This document shows, piece after piece, positions 5,970 to 14,355 of a stretch of DNA of 16,612 nt (within the stretch, counting starts at the first letter, position 1; every line of letters starts with the position of its first letter). The translations under genes were made by a program, and so were the position numbers. The stretch spans positions 1 through 16,612 of the forward strand of contig JASHPP010000276.1 of assembly GCA_030038035.1 (NCBI GenBank), in the 5' to 3' direction. The DNA comes from Trebonia sp. Its GTDB lineage: Bacteria; Actinomycetota; Actinomycetes; Streptosporangiales; Streptosporangiaceae. The notes under the pieces are model-generated. The model searched no databases. It saw nothing but the letters and a program-made list of their open reading frames with translations, and had not been told where the DNA came from.

Positions 5970-6021
5970 ACCTTACGCCCCCAGCCCCGTCCCCGATAGC
6001 CGGCGCCCGCGCAGGTAAGGT
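5970..6021. promoter_or_regulatory. Two divergent -10 boxes between trpB2 and psuG
   Basis: The hexamer TAAGGT occurs once on each strand, pointing outwards: minus strand at 5975-5970 towards trpB2, and plus strand at 6016-6021 towards psuG. The plus copy is six bases from the psuG ATG, predicting a leaderless mRNA. The minus copy predicts a start near 5963 and a leader of about 95 bases before GTG 5868, containing a strong hairpin CGCCCC/GGGGCG (5924-5939). No clear -35 boxes are visible. Confidence 0.45.
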
Positions 6022-6027
6022 CGGCTT

Positions 6028-6954
6028 ATGTCAGCGGTGCCCGAGCTATCCGGGCCGGTTCGCGCGGCGCTGGCGGCCGGGCGGCCGGTGGTCGCGCTCG
6101 AGTCCGCGATCATCTCCCACGGCCTGCCGCGGCCGGCCAACCTGACGGCGGCCCGCTCATTCGAGGCGATGCTCACGCAGGCCGGGGTGACGCCCGCCAC
6201 GATCGCCGTCGTCGACGGCGTGCCGAAGGCGGGGCTCGACGACGCGGACCTGGAGCGGGTCGCGCTCGGCGAACCGGTCGTCAAGGTGAGCAGCCGCGAC
6301 CTGCCGATGGCAATCGCGGGAAAGCGGACGGCGGGCACCACGGTGGCGGCGACCGCCCTGCTCGCGGCGAAGGCCGGGATCCGGGTGTTCGCCACCGGCG
6401 GCCTGGGCGGCGTGCACCGCGGCTCCGCCGACTCGCTTGACGAGTCGGCGGACCTGACCGTGCTGTCCAGGACCAGGATCACCGTGGTGTCGGCCGGCGT
6501 GAAGTCGATTCTCGACATCCCGGCGACGCTGGAACGGCTCGAGACGCTGGGGGTGGCGGTGGCGGGCTACCGGACCAACAGGTTCCCCGCGTTCTACGTG
6601 TCGGATTCCGGCCAGGACCTGGAGTGGCGCCTGGACAGCCCGCAGGAGATCGCCGCCGTGATGGCCGCCGCGGACTTGCTTGGCGAGGCGTCCGCGCTGC
6701 TCGTCGCCAATCCGCTGCCGCCGGACAGGCAGCTCGATCCGGCGCTGCACCACCGGGTGCTCGCCGAGTCGCTGGCCGCGGCCCGCGCCGCGGGGATCCG
6801 CGGCAAGGCGGTGACGCCGTTCCTGCTCGACTACATGCAGCGCGCCACCGGCGGCGTGAGCGTGACCGTCAACCTGGACATCGCGCGCGGCAACATCGCG
6901 CTCGCCGGCCAGATCGCCATCGCCTGGGCGGCCAGGACCGCGGCGCGGGAGTAA
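6028..6954 (+). CDS. psuG: Pseudouridine-5'-phosphate glycosidase
   Basis: Splits pseudouridine 5'-phosphate into uracil and ribose 5-phosphate (favoured in the opposite direction in vitro), part of pseudouridine catabolism in the cytosol. At 308 residues it has normal family length. Motifs seen: VALESAIISHG with Glu25, VDGVPKAGL (62-70), ATGGLGGVHRG (122-132), SADLT with Asp142, and SAGVKSILD with the Schiff-base Lys159. The 17-residue spacing from Asp142 to Lys159 equals that between Asp149 and Lys166 in E. coli PsuG. The C-terminal GNIALAGQIA motif is also present. No pseudouridine kinase (psuK) gene adjoins it, so the kinase must be elsewhere or the gene works alone. The start ATG lacks a ribosome site and sits six bases after a TAAGGT box, which suggests a leaderless transcript. 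Confidence 0.94.
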   Translation: MSAVPELSGPVRAALAAGRPVVALESAIISHGLPRPANLTAARSFEAMLTQAGVTPATIAVVDGVPKAGLDDADLERVALGEPVVKVSSRDLPMAIAGKRTAGTTVAATALLAAKAGIRVFATGGLGGVHRGSADSLDESADLTVLSRTRITVVSAGVKSILDIPATLERLETLGVAVAGYRTNRFPAFYVSDSGQDLEWRLDSPQEIAAVMAAADLLGEASALLVANPLPPDRQLDPALHHRVLAESLAAARAAGIRGKAVTPFLLDYMQRATGGVSVTVNLDIARGNIALAGQIAIAWAARTAARE

Positions 6955-7023
6955 CTTACTGACAGGAACGGGGACGGCACCGGGTTGCCGTAAGGCTCAC
7001 GAGCGGGCTGGCGGGAGAGACCG

Positions 7024-7632
7024 ATGACGGACGCAAGCGTCGACGCGCCGGTCACAGCCGTGACGGTGTTCCGTGACGGTGCCCGCGTGGTGCGCACCGG
7101 CCTGGTGACCGTGCAGCCGGGGCTGCGGCCAGTGGTGCTCGGCAGCCTCCCGGCGACCGCGGACCCGGCGTCTGTCCGCGTCGCCGCGCGCGGCCATGAC
7201 CTGGGCCTGCTCAACGTCGAGGTACAGCGCCGCTTCGGCACCGACCCGCTCCGTGCGGAGACGGCGCGGCTGCGTGCCGAGGTCGAGCAGCGGCGCGACA
7301 CGGTGCAGGAGCTCGCCGACGAGGACGCTGCCGAGCAGGCGGCGCTGGGTTTCCTCGGCCACCTCTCCGATGCCACGGCCACCGCGCTGGCGCGGGCGGT
7401 GAGCACCGGACGGGCTGGCTACGATGAGCTGTCGCGGATGGCCGGACATCTGTCCGCGGGCACCGGCAGCATCCTCAGCCGGCGGCGCGAGATCGGCGCG
7501 CGCAAGCGCACCGCGCAACGGGAGCTCGAAGCCGCCGAGCAGCGCCTGGCCGCCGCCGAAAAGCGGGCGGGTCATCCGGTTGAGTTCGCCGAGGTCTGCG
7601 TGATCCTCGAGGCACGGGCGGGCCGCCACTGA
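7024..7632 (+). CDS. N-terminal half of a split DUF4139 (MuiA-like) protein
   Basis: 202 residues. The start (VTAVTVFRDGARVVRTG) is the N-terminal beta domain typical of mucoidy-inhibitor MuiA-like/DUF4139 proteins. Two charged helical stretches (about residues 78-108 and 165-187, rich in Arg, Glu, Ala and Leu) fit the coiled coil that normally separates it from the C-terminal DUF4139 domain. The frame stops at TGA 7630-7632, just where the coil should continue into the second domain, which is found one frame over eight bases later. The start ATG has GGGAGAG at 7013-7019. The function of the family is poorly known. The gene is either frameshifted or genuinely split. Confidence 0.75.
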   Translation: MTDASVDAPVTAVTVFRDGARVVRTGLVTVQPGLRPVVLGSLPATADPASVRVAARGHDLGLLNVEVQRRFGTDPLRAETARLRAEVEQRRDTVQELADEDAAEQAALGFLGHLSDATATALARAVSTGRAGYDELSRMAGHLSAGTGSILSRRREIGARKRTAQRELEAAEQRLAAAEKRAGHPVEFAEVCVILEARAGRH

Positions 7633-7639
7633 GGCCGAA

Positions 7640-8626
7640 GTGGAGCTGTCCTACCACGTGTCCGGGGCTTCCTGGCACCCGTTGTACGACCTGGTGCTCG
7701 ACGGCGAGCGGCTGACGGTGTCCTACCTGGCCGAGATCACCCAGCTGACCGGGGAAGACTGGCCCGAGGTCGCGCTGGCCCTGTCCACCACGCGGCGCGG
7801 GCTGTACCAGACGCTGCCCGAGCTGACCCCGTGGTACGTGGGCCGCGTGCGGCCGGCGCGCGAGCGCGTGGTGGGGCGCGCGCAGGCGGCGGGGATTCCC
7901 ATGGCCGCCGCCGCTCCCCCCGGTGACTGGCCAACCGGGGAAACGGCGCCGGTGCCCGCCGCCGCGGCGATGCCTGCCGCCAAGGCGCTCGCCGCCGAAC
8001 CTGGCGACGGCGAGTCGGGCGCCGGGCTCGTCTACACGGTGGCGCGCCCGCTCGCCGTGCCCGCCGACGGCGGTCCGCACAAGACCCTGGTCGCCCAGTT
8101 CGACGCCGGCGCGACGTTCGACTACCTCACGGTGCCGGTGCTCGCCCCGGAAGCCTACCTGCGGGCCGCCGTCACGAACGGTTCGCTGCTCCTGTTGCCC
8201 GGGCAGGCGCGTATCTTCCACGGCACGCGCTTCGTCGGGCAGACCCACCTTGACACCGTCGCCGCCGGGGAAGAGTTCGAGGTCCAGCTCGGCGTCGACG
8301 AACAGATCCGCGTCGAGCGCAAGCTGCGCCGCCGCAGCACCAGCAAGGCGATGCTCGGCGGCACCGTGACCGTCGACATCGGCTACGAGATCACGGTGGA
8401 AAACCGCCGTGACGGCATCGCCCGGGTGAGCGTGCACGACCATATCCCGGTGTCTGCCGACGGCGAGATCAAGGTGCGCTCGCGCGAGACCGCCCCCGCC
8501 CCGGCCGAGACGGACGACCTGGGCGAGCTCACCTGGAACCTGCGGCTTGAGCCAGGGCAGGCGGCCGTCATCCGGCACAGGTTCACCGTCGAGCACCCGG
8601 CGCACGTGACCGTTTCCGGCCTGTAG
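7640..8626 (+). CDS. C-terminal DUF4139 domain of the split protein
   Basis: 328 residues. The opening (ELSYHVSGASWHPLYDLVL, then YLAEITQLTGEDW and LALSTTRRGL) is the conserved core of DUF4139. An Ala/Pro-rich insert (about residues 85-120) and the closing beta-rich part (TWNLRLEPGQAAVIRHRFTVEHP) are also as in the family. GTG 7640 has a weak ribosome site GAGG (7631-7634) that overlaps the stop of the upstream half, so coupled translation is possible. The frame is open leftwards past the upstream stop and reads AATEAEVELSYH, which would join well to the other half if one base near 7615-7625 were skipped. I therefore regard both as one ancestral gene. Confidence 0.78.
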   Translation: MELSYHVSGASWHPLYDLVLDGERLTVSYLAEITQLTGEDWPEVALALSTTRRGLYQTLPELTPWYVGRVRPARERVVGRAQAAGIPMAAAAPPGDWPTGETAPVPAAAAMPAAKALAAEPGDGESGAGLVYTVARPLAVPADGGPHKTLVAQFDAGATFDYLTVPVLAPEAYLRAAVTNGSLLLLPGQARIFHGTRFVGQTHLDTVAAGEEFEVQLGVDEQIRVERKLRRRSTSKAMLGGTVTVDIGYEITVENRRDGIARVSVHDHIPVSADGEIKVRSRETAPAPAETDDLGELTWNLRLEPGQAAVIRHRFTVEHPAHVTVSGL

Positions 8627-8641
8627 AGGGAGCAAGGCACC

Positions 8642-8986
8642 GTGGTGACGGCAGCGGAGGTTCGCGCGGTGGCGCTTTCGCTGCCGCGGACTTCAGAGCA
8701 CCTGATCCACGACCACATCAAGTTCCGGGTCGGCAAGATCGTCTACGTCTCGATCTCCCCCGACGAGGAGATCATGGGATTCGGCTTCCCGAAGGAGGAG
8801 CGGGCCGCGCTCATCGCCGCTGAGCCCGCCAAGTTCGCCATGCCGCGGCTGTCCGATCAGCGCTTCCACTGGGTGCACGCCCGGATGGCGGCGCTCACCC
8901 CAGAAGAGATGCGCGAGCTTGTCACGGACGCCTGGCGCATGGTGGTGCCAAGGAGGGTCGCGGCGGCCCACCTGGATTCGCGGTAG
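8642..8986 (+). CDS. MmcQ/YjbR family protein
   Basis: A 114-residue single-domain protein. Recognisable family features are the N-terminal VRAVALSLPRTSEHLIHDHIKFRVGK region, the Gly-Phe strand pair around residue 42, the DQRFHWVHARM segment, and the closing LTPEEMRELVTDAWRMVVP helix. The fold resembles a MotA-type DNA-binding domain, hence the common label DNA-binding protein, but no biochemical role is settled. GTG 8642 has GGGAG at 8628-8632. GTG 8645 is an alternative. The gene starts 15 bases after the DUF4139 stop and may be cotranscribed. Its stop codon directly abuts that of the convergent pntB gene with no base between. Confidence 0.83.
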   Translation: MVTAAEVRAVALSLPRTSEHLIHDHIKFRVGKIVYVSISPDEEIMGFGFPKEERAALIAAEPAKFAMPRLSDQRFHWVHARMAALTPEEMRELVTDAWRMVVPRRVAAAHLDSR

Positions 8987-10399
8987 TCAGCCGACGAGGG
9001 TCTTGACGGCCGCGGTCATTTCCGCGACGGCCTTTTTCGCGTCGGCGAAATACATGCTGGTCTTCGGGTTCGTGTACAGCTCGTTGTCGATGCCGGCGTA
9101 GCCGTGGCCCATGGACCGCTTGACCACGATGATCGACTTGGCCTGGTCCACGTCAAGGATCGGCATGCCCGAGATCGCCGTGCCCGGACGGCGGGCGGCC
9201 GGGTTGGTCACGTCGTTGGCGCCGATCACCAGCGCCACGTCGGCGCGACCGAACTCGGGGTTGATCTCATCCATCTCCTTGAGCTGCGGATACGGCACGT
9301 TGGCCTCGGCGAGCAGCACGTTCATGTGCCCGGGCATCCGCCCCGCGACCGGGTGGATCGCGTAGCTCACCTCGACGCCGCGGTCCTCGAGCAGCGCCGC
9401 GAGTTCGGCCACGCCGTGCTGCGCCTGGGCCGCCGCGAGACCGTAGCCGGGCACGATGATCACCTTCGACGCGTAGGCGAGCTGGATCGCGGCGTCGTCG
9501 GCGGCGATCGAGCGGATCTGCGCGTCCCCGGTGACCACCGCGGCGACCGCGGTGTCGCCGGTGCCGAAGCCGCCCAGGATGATGTTGGCGAGCGACCGGT
9601 TCATCGCGTCGGCCATGAGCTTGGTGAGGATGCCGCCGGACGCGCCGACCAGCGCCCCGGCGATGATCAGCGCCCAGTTGTTGATCACGAAGCCGGCCAT
9701 CGCGACCGCTGTTCCGGTAAACGCGTTCAGCAGCGAGATGACAACCGGCATGTCGGCGCCGCCGATCGGGAGCACCATGAGCACGCCGAACGCGAGCGCC
9801 GCGAGCACCACGATCAGCAGCGCGGGCAGGCTCGCGGTGGTGAGCATGAACGCCGCCGAGCCAACCGCTACGACCGCGAGCGCCGCGTTGATCGCCCGGC
9901 CGCCCTTGATGACCACCGGTGAGCTGTCGACGATCCCCTGCAGCTTGCCCGCGGCGATCAGCGAGCCGGTGAAGGTGACCGAGCCGATGATCACGTCGAG
10001 CACCGTGAAGACCGTGGTGGTGCCGAGGACCCCGCCGCGCGCGGACTCGCCGGTGATGTAACCGGACACGGCTACCAGCGCGGCGGCGCCGCCGCCGACC
10101 GCGTTGAACATCGACACCAGCTGCGGCATCGCGGTCATCTGCACGGTACGGGCTGCCTGCAGGCCAACCGCGGAGCCGAGCAGCGCGCCGACGATCAGCA
10201 CGGTCCAGCCGACCCCGGTGACCGTGCCGTCGTGGATCAGCAGGACCAGCGTTATCACGACGGCGATGATCATGCCGGCCGTGGACACCTGGTTCCCGCG
10301 GCGCGCGGTGGCCGGGCTGTTCATCAGGTGCAGGCCGATCACGAAGCATGCGGCCGCGAGGATGTAGATGAGCTGAATGTTGGTCGTGAAGGTGTTCAC
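8987..10399 (-). CDS. pntB: NAD(P) transhydrogenase subunit beta
   Basis: Membrane subunit of the proton-translocating transhydrogenase, which reduces NADP+ with NADH at the expense of the proton gradient. 470 residues, normal length. The first ~280 residues hold about eight or nine membrane helices. The C-terminal NADP(H)-binding domain shows VPGYGLAAAQAQ, the VIGANDVTNPAA segment, ISGMPILDVDQA, and VVKRSMGHGYAGI near the end. The start is GTG 10399, with AGGAGG eight bases upstream. Its GTGA overlaps the stop of pntAB, so the two are translationally coupled. It is the last gene of the three-gene operon. Confidence 0.96.
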   Translation of the reverse strand: MNTFTTNIQLIYILAAACFVIGLHLMNSPATARRGNQVSTAGMIIAVVITLVLLIHDGTVTGVGWTVLIVGALLGSAVGLQAARTVQMTAMPQLVSMFNAVGGGAAALVAVSGYITGESARGGVLGTTTVFTVLDVIIGSVTFTGSLIAAGKLQGIVDSSPVVIKGGRAINAALAVVAVGSAAFMLTTASLPALLIVVLAALAFGVLMVLPIGGADMPVVISLLNAFTGTAVAMAGFVINNWALIIAGALVGASGGILTKLMADAMNRSLANIILGGFGTGDTAVAAVVTGDAQIRSIAADDAAIQLAYASKVIIVPGYGLAAAQAQHGVAELAALLEDRGVEVSYAIHPVAGRMPGHMNVLLAEANVPYPQLKEMDEINPEFGRADVALVIGANDVTNPAARRPGTAISGMPILDVDQAKSIIVVKRSMGHGYAGIDNELYTNPKTSMYFADAKKAVAEMTAAVKTLVG

Positions 10400-10749
10400 C
10401 GGTGCACCTCCTGCGGCCTGTCTTGCGACTGGCCGTTCAGCTGCGCCTGCGCCGCGGGGCGGGCCGGGGCCTTGCGGCGGAACATCTTCAGCATCCGGCC
10501 CGTGACCACGTAGCCGCCGACCACGTTCGCGGCGGCGAAGAACGCGGCCACGAAGGCGAGGATGTAGCCGACGGGGGTGTGCGCGGTCAGGCCGATCAGC
10601 AGCGCGCCCACGAGCACGATGCCGTGGATGGAGTTCGCCGCGGACATCAGCGGCGTGTGCAAGGTGGCGGGCACCTTGCCGATGACCTCGATGCCGACGA
10701 GCAGGGCCAGCACGAAGATCGTCAGGTCAGTCACCAGCGCCGTGGACAT
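10396..10749 (-). CDS. pntAB: NAD(P) transhydrogenase subunit alpha, part 2 (membrane)
   Basis: 117 residues with three to four hydrophobic helices (TIFVLALLVGIEVIGKVP, GIVLVGALLIGL, YILAFVAAFFAAANVVGGYVV). They correspond to the membrane part of PntA, which is fused to the NAD-binding part in E. coli but separate here, as in Rhodospirillum. A polar tail of about 30 residues follows. The start ATG 10749 overlaps the pntAA stop by one base (TGATG) and has AAGGAGG upstream; its own stop overlaps the pntB start. The tight overlaps suggest equal synthesis of the subunits. Confidence 0.95.
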   Translation of the reverse strand: MSTALVTDLTIFVLALLVGIEVIGKVPATLHTPLMSAANSIHGIVLVGALLIGLTAHTPVGYILAFVAAFFAAANVVGGYVVTGRMLKMFRRKAPARPAAQAQLNGQSQDRPQEVHR

Positions 10750-11897
10750 CAGCGTCCTCCTTCGCCATCGAGCAGCTTCGCTACCGCCGGATGCACAACC
10801 TGCCCGTCGTGCGTGACCACGACTCCGGCCTGGATCTCATCGCCGGTGTCGATCGTCAGCACGCCGTCGGATGTCATGTGCAGCAGCAGCGCCGAGATGT
10901 TGCGTGAGTAGGCGCTTGACGCGGCGGTCGGCATCGTCGAGGGCAGGTTCTGCGCCCCGATTATCGTCACCCCGTTCTCGGTGACCACGGTCTCGCCGGC
11001 GACCGACCCGGCGACGTTGCCGCCAAGCGCGCTGGCGCCCATGTCCACGATCACCGAGCCCGCGGCCATCGACTTGACCGCGTCTTCCGTGATGAGCAGC
11101 GGCGGCCTGCGCCCGGGCACCTGCGCGGTGGTGATCACCACGTCGTGCCGCGCGATGTGGCTGGTGAGCTCGGCCTGCTGGGCCGCTTTCTCGTCCTCGG
11201 TGAGCTCGCGGGCGTAGCCGCCCTCGCCCGCGGCGCTGGCCACGGACGTGAGCTCGATGAACGTGGCGCCGAGCGACTCGACCTCGCCTTTGCTGGCCGG
11301 CCGGACGTCGTACCCGCTGACCTGGGCGCCGAGCCGTCGCGCGGTGCCGATCGCCTGCAGGCCCGCCACGCCGGTGCCGAGCACGAGCAGCTTCGCCGGG
11401 CGGGCCGTGCCCGCCGCGGTGATCAGCAGCGGGAAGAACCTGCCGTACGACGTGGCGGCGACCAGGACGGCCTTATAGCCGGCCACGTTCGCCTGCGAGG
11501 ACAGCGCGTCCATGCCCTGGGCGCGGGACAGCGTCCGCGGCAGCCCGTCGAGGGACACCGCCGTCACGTTCTTTCCGGCAAGCTCCCGCGCCAGCTCGGG
11601 GTCGATGAGCGGTGACAGCATGCCGAAGACCGTCTGGCCCGCGCGGAGCTTGCCGACCTGGGCCTCGTTCGGGCGGGTCACCGTCAAGATGACATCCGCC
11701 GCCTGGTATAGATCGTCCGTCTTGACTATGGTCGCCCCTGCCTCGCTGTAGGCGCTGTCGGGAAACCAGGCGCCGTCACCGGCGCCCGCCTCCACAAGCA
11801 CGTCGAGACCGGCCTGGGTCAGCCGAGGCACGGTCTCCGGGACGAGGGCGACGCGCCGTTCGCCGGGCGCGTTCTCCTTAACGACGGCCACTTTCAT
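10749..11897 (-). CDS. pntAA: NAD(P) transhydrogenase subunit alpha, part 1 (NAD-binding)
   Basis: Soluble NAD(H)-binding domain of the transhydrogenase, related to alanine dehydrogenase. The protein has 382 residues from ATG 11897. [21 protein letters not shown] is the standard N-terminus and GAGG-like GAGG sits eight bases upstream. An ATG/GTG further up in the same frame would add a tail without homology. Motifs: the Rossmann loop [19 protein letters not shown] (Gly174, Gly176, Gly179), the acidic end of the second strand (GYDVRP), the [17 protein letters not shown] region (125-141), and [13 protein letters not shown]. First gene of the pntAA-pntAB-pntB operon. The 177-base gap to ndgR must hold its promoter, but I see no clear boxes. 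Confidence 0.95.
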   Translation of the reverse strand: MKVAVVKENAPGERRVALVPETVPRLTQAGLDVLVEAGAGDGAWFPDSAYSEAGATIVKTDDLYQAADVILTVTRPNEAQVGKLRAGQTVFGMLSPLIDPELARELAGKNVTAVSLDGLPRTLSRAQGMDALSSQANVAGYKAVLVAATSYGRFFPLLITAAGTARPAKLLVLGTGVAGLQAIGTARRLGAQVSGYDVRPASKGEVESLGATFIELTSVASAAGEGGYARELTEDEKAAQQAELTSHIARHDVVITTAQVPGRRPPLLITEDAVKSMAAGSVIVDMGASALGGNVAGSVAGETVVTENGVTIIGAQNLPSTMPTAASSAYSRNISALLLHMTSDGVLTIDTGDEIQAGVVVTHDGQVVHPAVAKLLDGEGGR

Positions 11898-12023
11898 TGG
11901 CGCGACCTCATCATGGGTACCCCTAATCGCTGCGCTGCGCGATACTTCTTGATTTTGACAGTAGTGCGGGAGGCTGGCGCAGCGGTAGGACCAAAGGCCG
12001 TGCGCTTGGTTTGCGAGATCCTG

Positions 12024-12051
12024 CAACAACCGCGAGTCCTCCCGGTTGTTG
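12024..12051 (-). terminator. Hairpin just downstream of ndgR
   Basis: CAACAACCG (12024-12032) and CGGTTGTTG (12043-12051) form a perfect 9-bp stem with a ten-base loop, 23 bases after the ndgR stop. There is no U-tract on the minus strand. The loop bases also belong to a competing 7-bp pairing, CGGGAGG (11967-11973) with CCTCCCG (12038-12044). A terminator for ndgR is the simplest reading. Confidence 0.45.
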
Positions 12052-12074
12052 GCTCACCACCCTGGTTGCCGCCG

Positions 12075-12803
12075 TCAGGACCGCTGCAGGGCCTCCGCCC
12101 GGAGCAATTCGGTGATCTTCTCGCCCGCGGCCACGACCGCGGTCGCGTGCAGCCGCCCCGGCGAGCGGGTCAGCCGCTCGATCGGACCGGAGACCGAGAT
12201 GGCGGCGAGCACCTTGCCGCCCGTCCCGCGCACCGGGGCCGACACCGAGGCGACGCCGGGCTCGCGCTCGGCGGCGCTCGCCGCCCAGCCTCGCCTGCGC
12301 ACGCTGGCCAGCGTGGCGGCGGTGAACTTGGCGCCGCGCAGGCCACGGTGCATCCGCTCGCCCTCCTCCCAGGCGAGCAGCACCTGGGCGGCCGAGCCCG
12401 CGGTCATCGGCAGCGCCGCGCCGACCGGCACCGTGTCCCGCAGCCCGCTGGCCCGCTCGGCCGCCGCGACGCACACCCGGACGTCCGCCTGCCTGCGGTA
12501 GAGCTGGGCGCTCTCGCCCGTCACGTCGCGCAGCTGGACGAGCATCGGCTGCGCGAACGCCAGCAGCCGGTCCTCGCCGGCCGCCGAAGCGAGCTCGGTG
12601 ATCCGCGGGCCGAGGACGAACCTGCCCTGGACGTCACGGGCGAGCAGCCGGTGGTGCTCCAAGGCGACGGCAATCCGGTGCGTTGTCGGCCTGGCCAGGC
12701 CGGTGGCCTTGACCAGCTGGGCGAGGCTCGCCGGGCCGCTCTCCACGGCGGCGAGCACGCAGACGGCTTTGTCCAGCACGCCGACACCACTAGTATTGCC
12801 CAT
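12075..12803 (-). CDS. ndgR: IclR-family transcriptional regulator, NdgR type
   Basis: 242 residues from ATG 12803. Winged helix-turn-helix at residues about 26-48 ([20 protein letters not shown]), then the IclR effector domain with [28 protein letters not shown] and [11 protein letters not shown]. The text is close to Streptomyces NdgR over its whole length as I remember it, including the start GVGVLDKA. NdgR is known as a regulator of leucine and other amino acid genes and binds upstream of leuCD. The divergent position to leuC, with 78 bases between starts, fits that role. No strong ribosome site precedes the start, and the choice rests on similarity. Confidence 0.92.
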   Translation of the reverse strand: MGNTSGVGVLDKAVCVLAAVESGPASLAQLVKATGLARPTTHRIAVALEHHRLLARDVQGRFVLGPRITELASAAGEDRLLAFAQPMLVQLRDVTGESAQLYRRQADVRVCVAAAERASGLRDTVPVGAALPMTAGSAAQVLLAWEEGERMHRGLRGAKFTAATLASVRRRGWAASAAEREPGVASVSAPVRGTGGKVLAAISVSGPIERLTRSPGRLHATAVVAAGEKITELLRAEALQRS

Positions 12804-12818
12804 GTACTGATACTGCCG

Positions 12819-12833
12819 TCTCAGCATTTGAGA
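12819..12833. promoter_or_regulatory. Small palindrome between ndgR and leuC, candidate operator
   Basis: TCTCA (12819-12823) and TGAGA (12829-12833) flank GCATT in the 78-base gap shared by ndgR and leuC. The gap must carry both promoters and, from known NdgR biology, probably an NdgR site. The match is short and I know no exact NdgR consensus to compare. Confidence 0.3.
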
Positions 12834-12881
12834 GGCAAGCTCGAAAGAGCAGCCAACTGCAAGCGCGAAGGAGGTAGTCCT

Positions 12882-14309
12882 ATGAGCAGCGGTCCTCGCA
12901 CGCTCGCGGAGAAGATCTGGGACGGCCACGTGGTGCGCGGCGGTCACGGTGAGCCAGACCTGCTCTACATCGACCTGCACCTGGTGCACGAGGTCACCAG
13001 CCCGCAGGCCTTCGACGGCCTGCGCGCCGCGGGGCGCAAGGTCCGGCGGCCCGACCTGACGATCGCCACGGAAGATCACAACGTCCCGACGACCGGGATC
13101 ACCGGTCCCGGCGTGCCGCTGTCCGGCCCGGGCAGCCCGGTGACCGACCCGGTGTCCAGGACGCAGGTGGAGGCGCTGCGCAAGAACGCCGCCGAGTTCG
13201 GGGTCAGGCTGCATCCGATGGGGGACGCCGGGCAGGGCATCGTGCACGTGATCGGGCCGCAGCTTGGGCTGACCCAGCCGGGCATGACGATCGTCTGCGG
13301 GGACTCGCACACCTCCACGCACGGCGCGTTCGGCGCCCTTGCGTTCGGCATCGGCACGAGCGAGGTAGAGCACGTGCTCGCGACCCAGACGCTGCCGCAG
13401 ATCCGGCCGAAGACGATGGCCGTCAACGTCGAGGGCGCGCTGCCCGACGGGGTGAGCGCGAAGGACCTGATCCTCGCGATCATCGCCCAGATCGGGACCG
13501 GCGGCGGCCAGGGGTACGTCATCGAGTACCGCGGCGCGGCCATCAGGTCGCTGTCCATGGAGGGCCGCCTCACGGTGTGCAACATGTCGATCGAGGCCGG
13601 CGCGCGGGCCGGGCTCATCGCCCCGGACGAGACCACCTTCGAATACCTCAGGGGCCGCCCGTCCGCCCCGCGGGGCGCGGACTGGGACGCCGCCGTCGGG
13701 TACTGGCGGTCGCTGCCTACCGACGAGGGCGCCGAGTTCGGCCATGAGGTCACGGTCGACGCGACCACGCTGACGCCGTACGTCACGTGGGGCACCAACC
13801 CGGGCCAGGCACTGCCGCTCGGCGGGTGCGTCCCGGCCCCGGCGGAGACGCGGGATCCCGGCGCCACCGAGCGTGCCCTCACCTACATGGGCCTGTCCGC
13901 GGGTACGCCGCTGCGCGAGATAGCCGTGGACACCGTGTTCGTCGGCTCCTGCACCAACGGCAGGATCGAGGACCTGCGGGCCGCCGCGGACGTCATCCGC
14001 GGCAGGAAGGTCGCCGACGGCGTGCGCATGCTCGTCGTCCCCGGCTCCATGCAGGTCCGCGCGCAGGCCCAGGCGGAAGGGCTCGACACCGTGTTCACAC
14101 AGGCAGGGGCGCAGTGGCGGTCGGCGGGCTGCTCGATGTGCCTGGGCATGAACCCGGACACGCTCGCCCCAGGAGAGCGCTCGGCCTCGACCTCGAACAG
14201 GAACTTCGAGGGCCGCCAGGGCAAGGGGGGGCGCACTCACCTGGTGTCGCCTGCCGTCGCCGCCGCCACCGCCGTCACGGGCCGGCTGACCGCGCCGGCC
14301 GACCTGTGA
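12882..14309 (+). CDS. leuC: 3-isopropylmalate dehydratase large subunit
   Basis: With LeuD converts 2-isopropylmalate to 3-isopropylmalate, the second step of leucine synthesis. 475 residues of the aconitase family. Motifs: [14 protein letters not shown] (44-57 region), [37 protein letters not shown], and the three cysteines of the [4Fe-4S] cluster: Cys357 in GSCTNGR, and Cys417 and Cys420 in GCSMCLG. The substrate-binding [11 protein letters not shown] is near the end. The start ATG 12882 has AAGGAGG (12868-12874). The frame is open upstream of it only because it runs opposite ndgR. leuD follows after 46 bases. Confidence 0.97.
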   Translation: MSSGPRTLAEKIWDGHVVRGGHGEPDLLYIDLHLVHEVTSPQAFDGLRAAGRKVRRPDLTIATEDHNVPTTGITGPGVPLSGPGSPVTDPVSRTQVEALRKNAAEFGVRLHPMGDAGQGIVHVIGPQLGLTQPGMTIVCGDSHTSTHGAFGALAFGIGTSEVEHVLATQTLPQIRPKTMAVNVEGALPDGVSAKDLILAIIAQIGTGGGQGYVIEYRGAAIRSLSMEGRLTVCNMSIEAGARAGLIAPDETTFEYLRGRPSAPRGADWDAAVGYWRSLPTDEGAEFGHEVTVDATTLTPYVTWGTNPGQALPLGGCVPAPAETRDPGATERALTYMGLSAGTPLREIAVDTVFVGSCTNGRIEDLRAAADVIRGRKVADGVRMLVVPGSMQVRAQAQAEGLDTVFTQAGAQWRSAGCSMCLGMNPDTLAPGERSASTSNRNFEGRQGKGGRTHLVSPAVAAATAVTGRLTAPADL

Positions 14310-14355
14310 CCGCCGCCACGCAGAGCGCTTAGCGATCGGGAGAAGGCCAGCCATC

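Noticed and set aside
11967..12044. Possible tRNA between pntAA and ndgR
   Set aside because: Acceptor-like stem and D-arm-like text exist, but there is no seven-base anticodon loop on a five-bp stem and no TTCGANT T-loop. Kept only as an observation.
11913..12881. Upstream extension of the leuC frame by 323 codons
   Set aside because: It runs antisense to ndgR and reads as Arg/Gly/Ala-rich low complexity. leuC homology and a strong ribosome site begin at ATG 12882.
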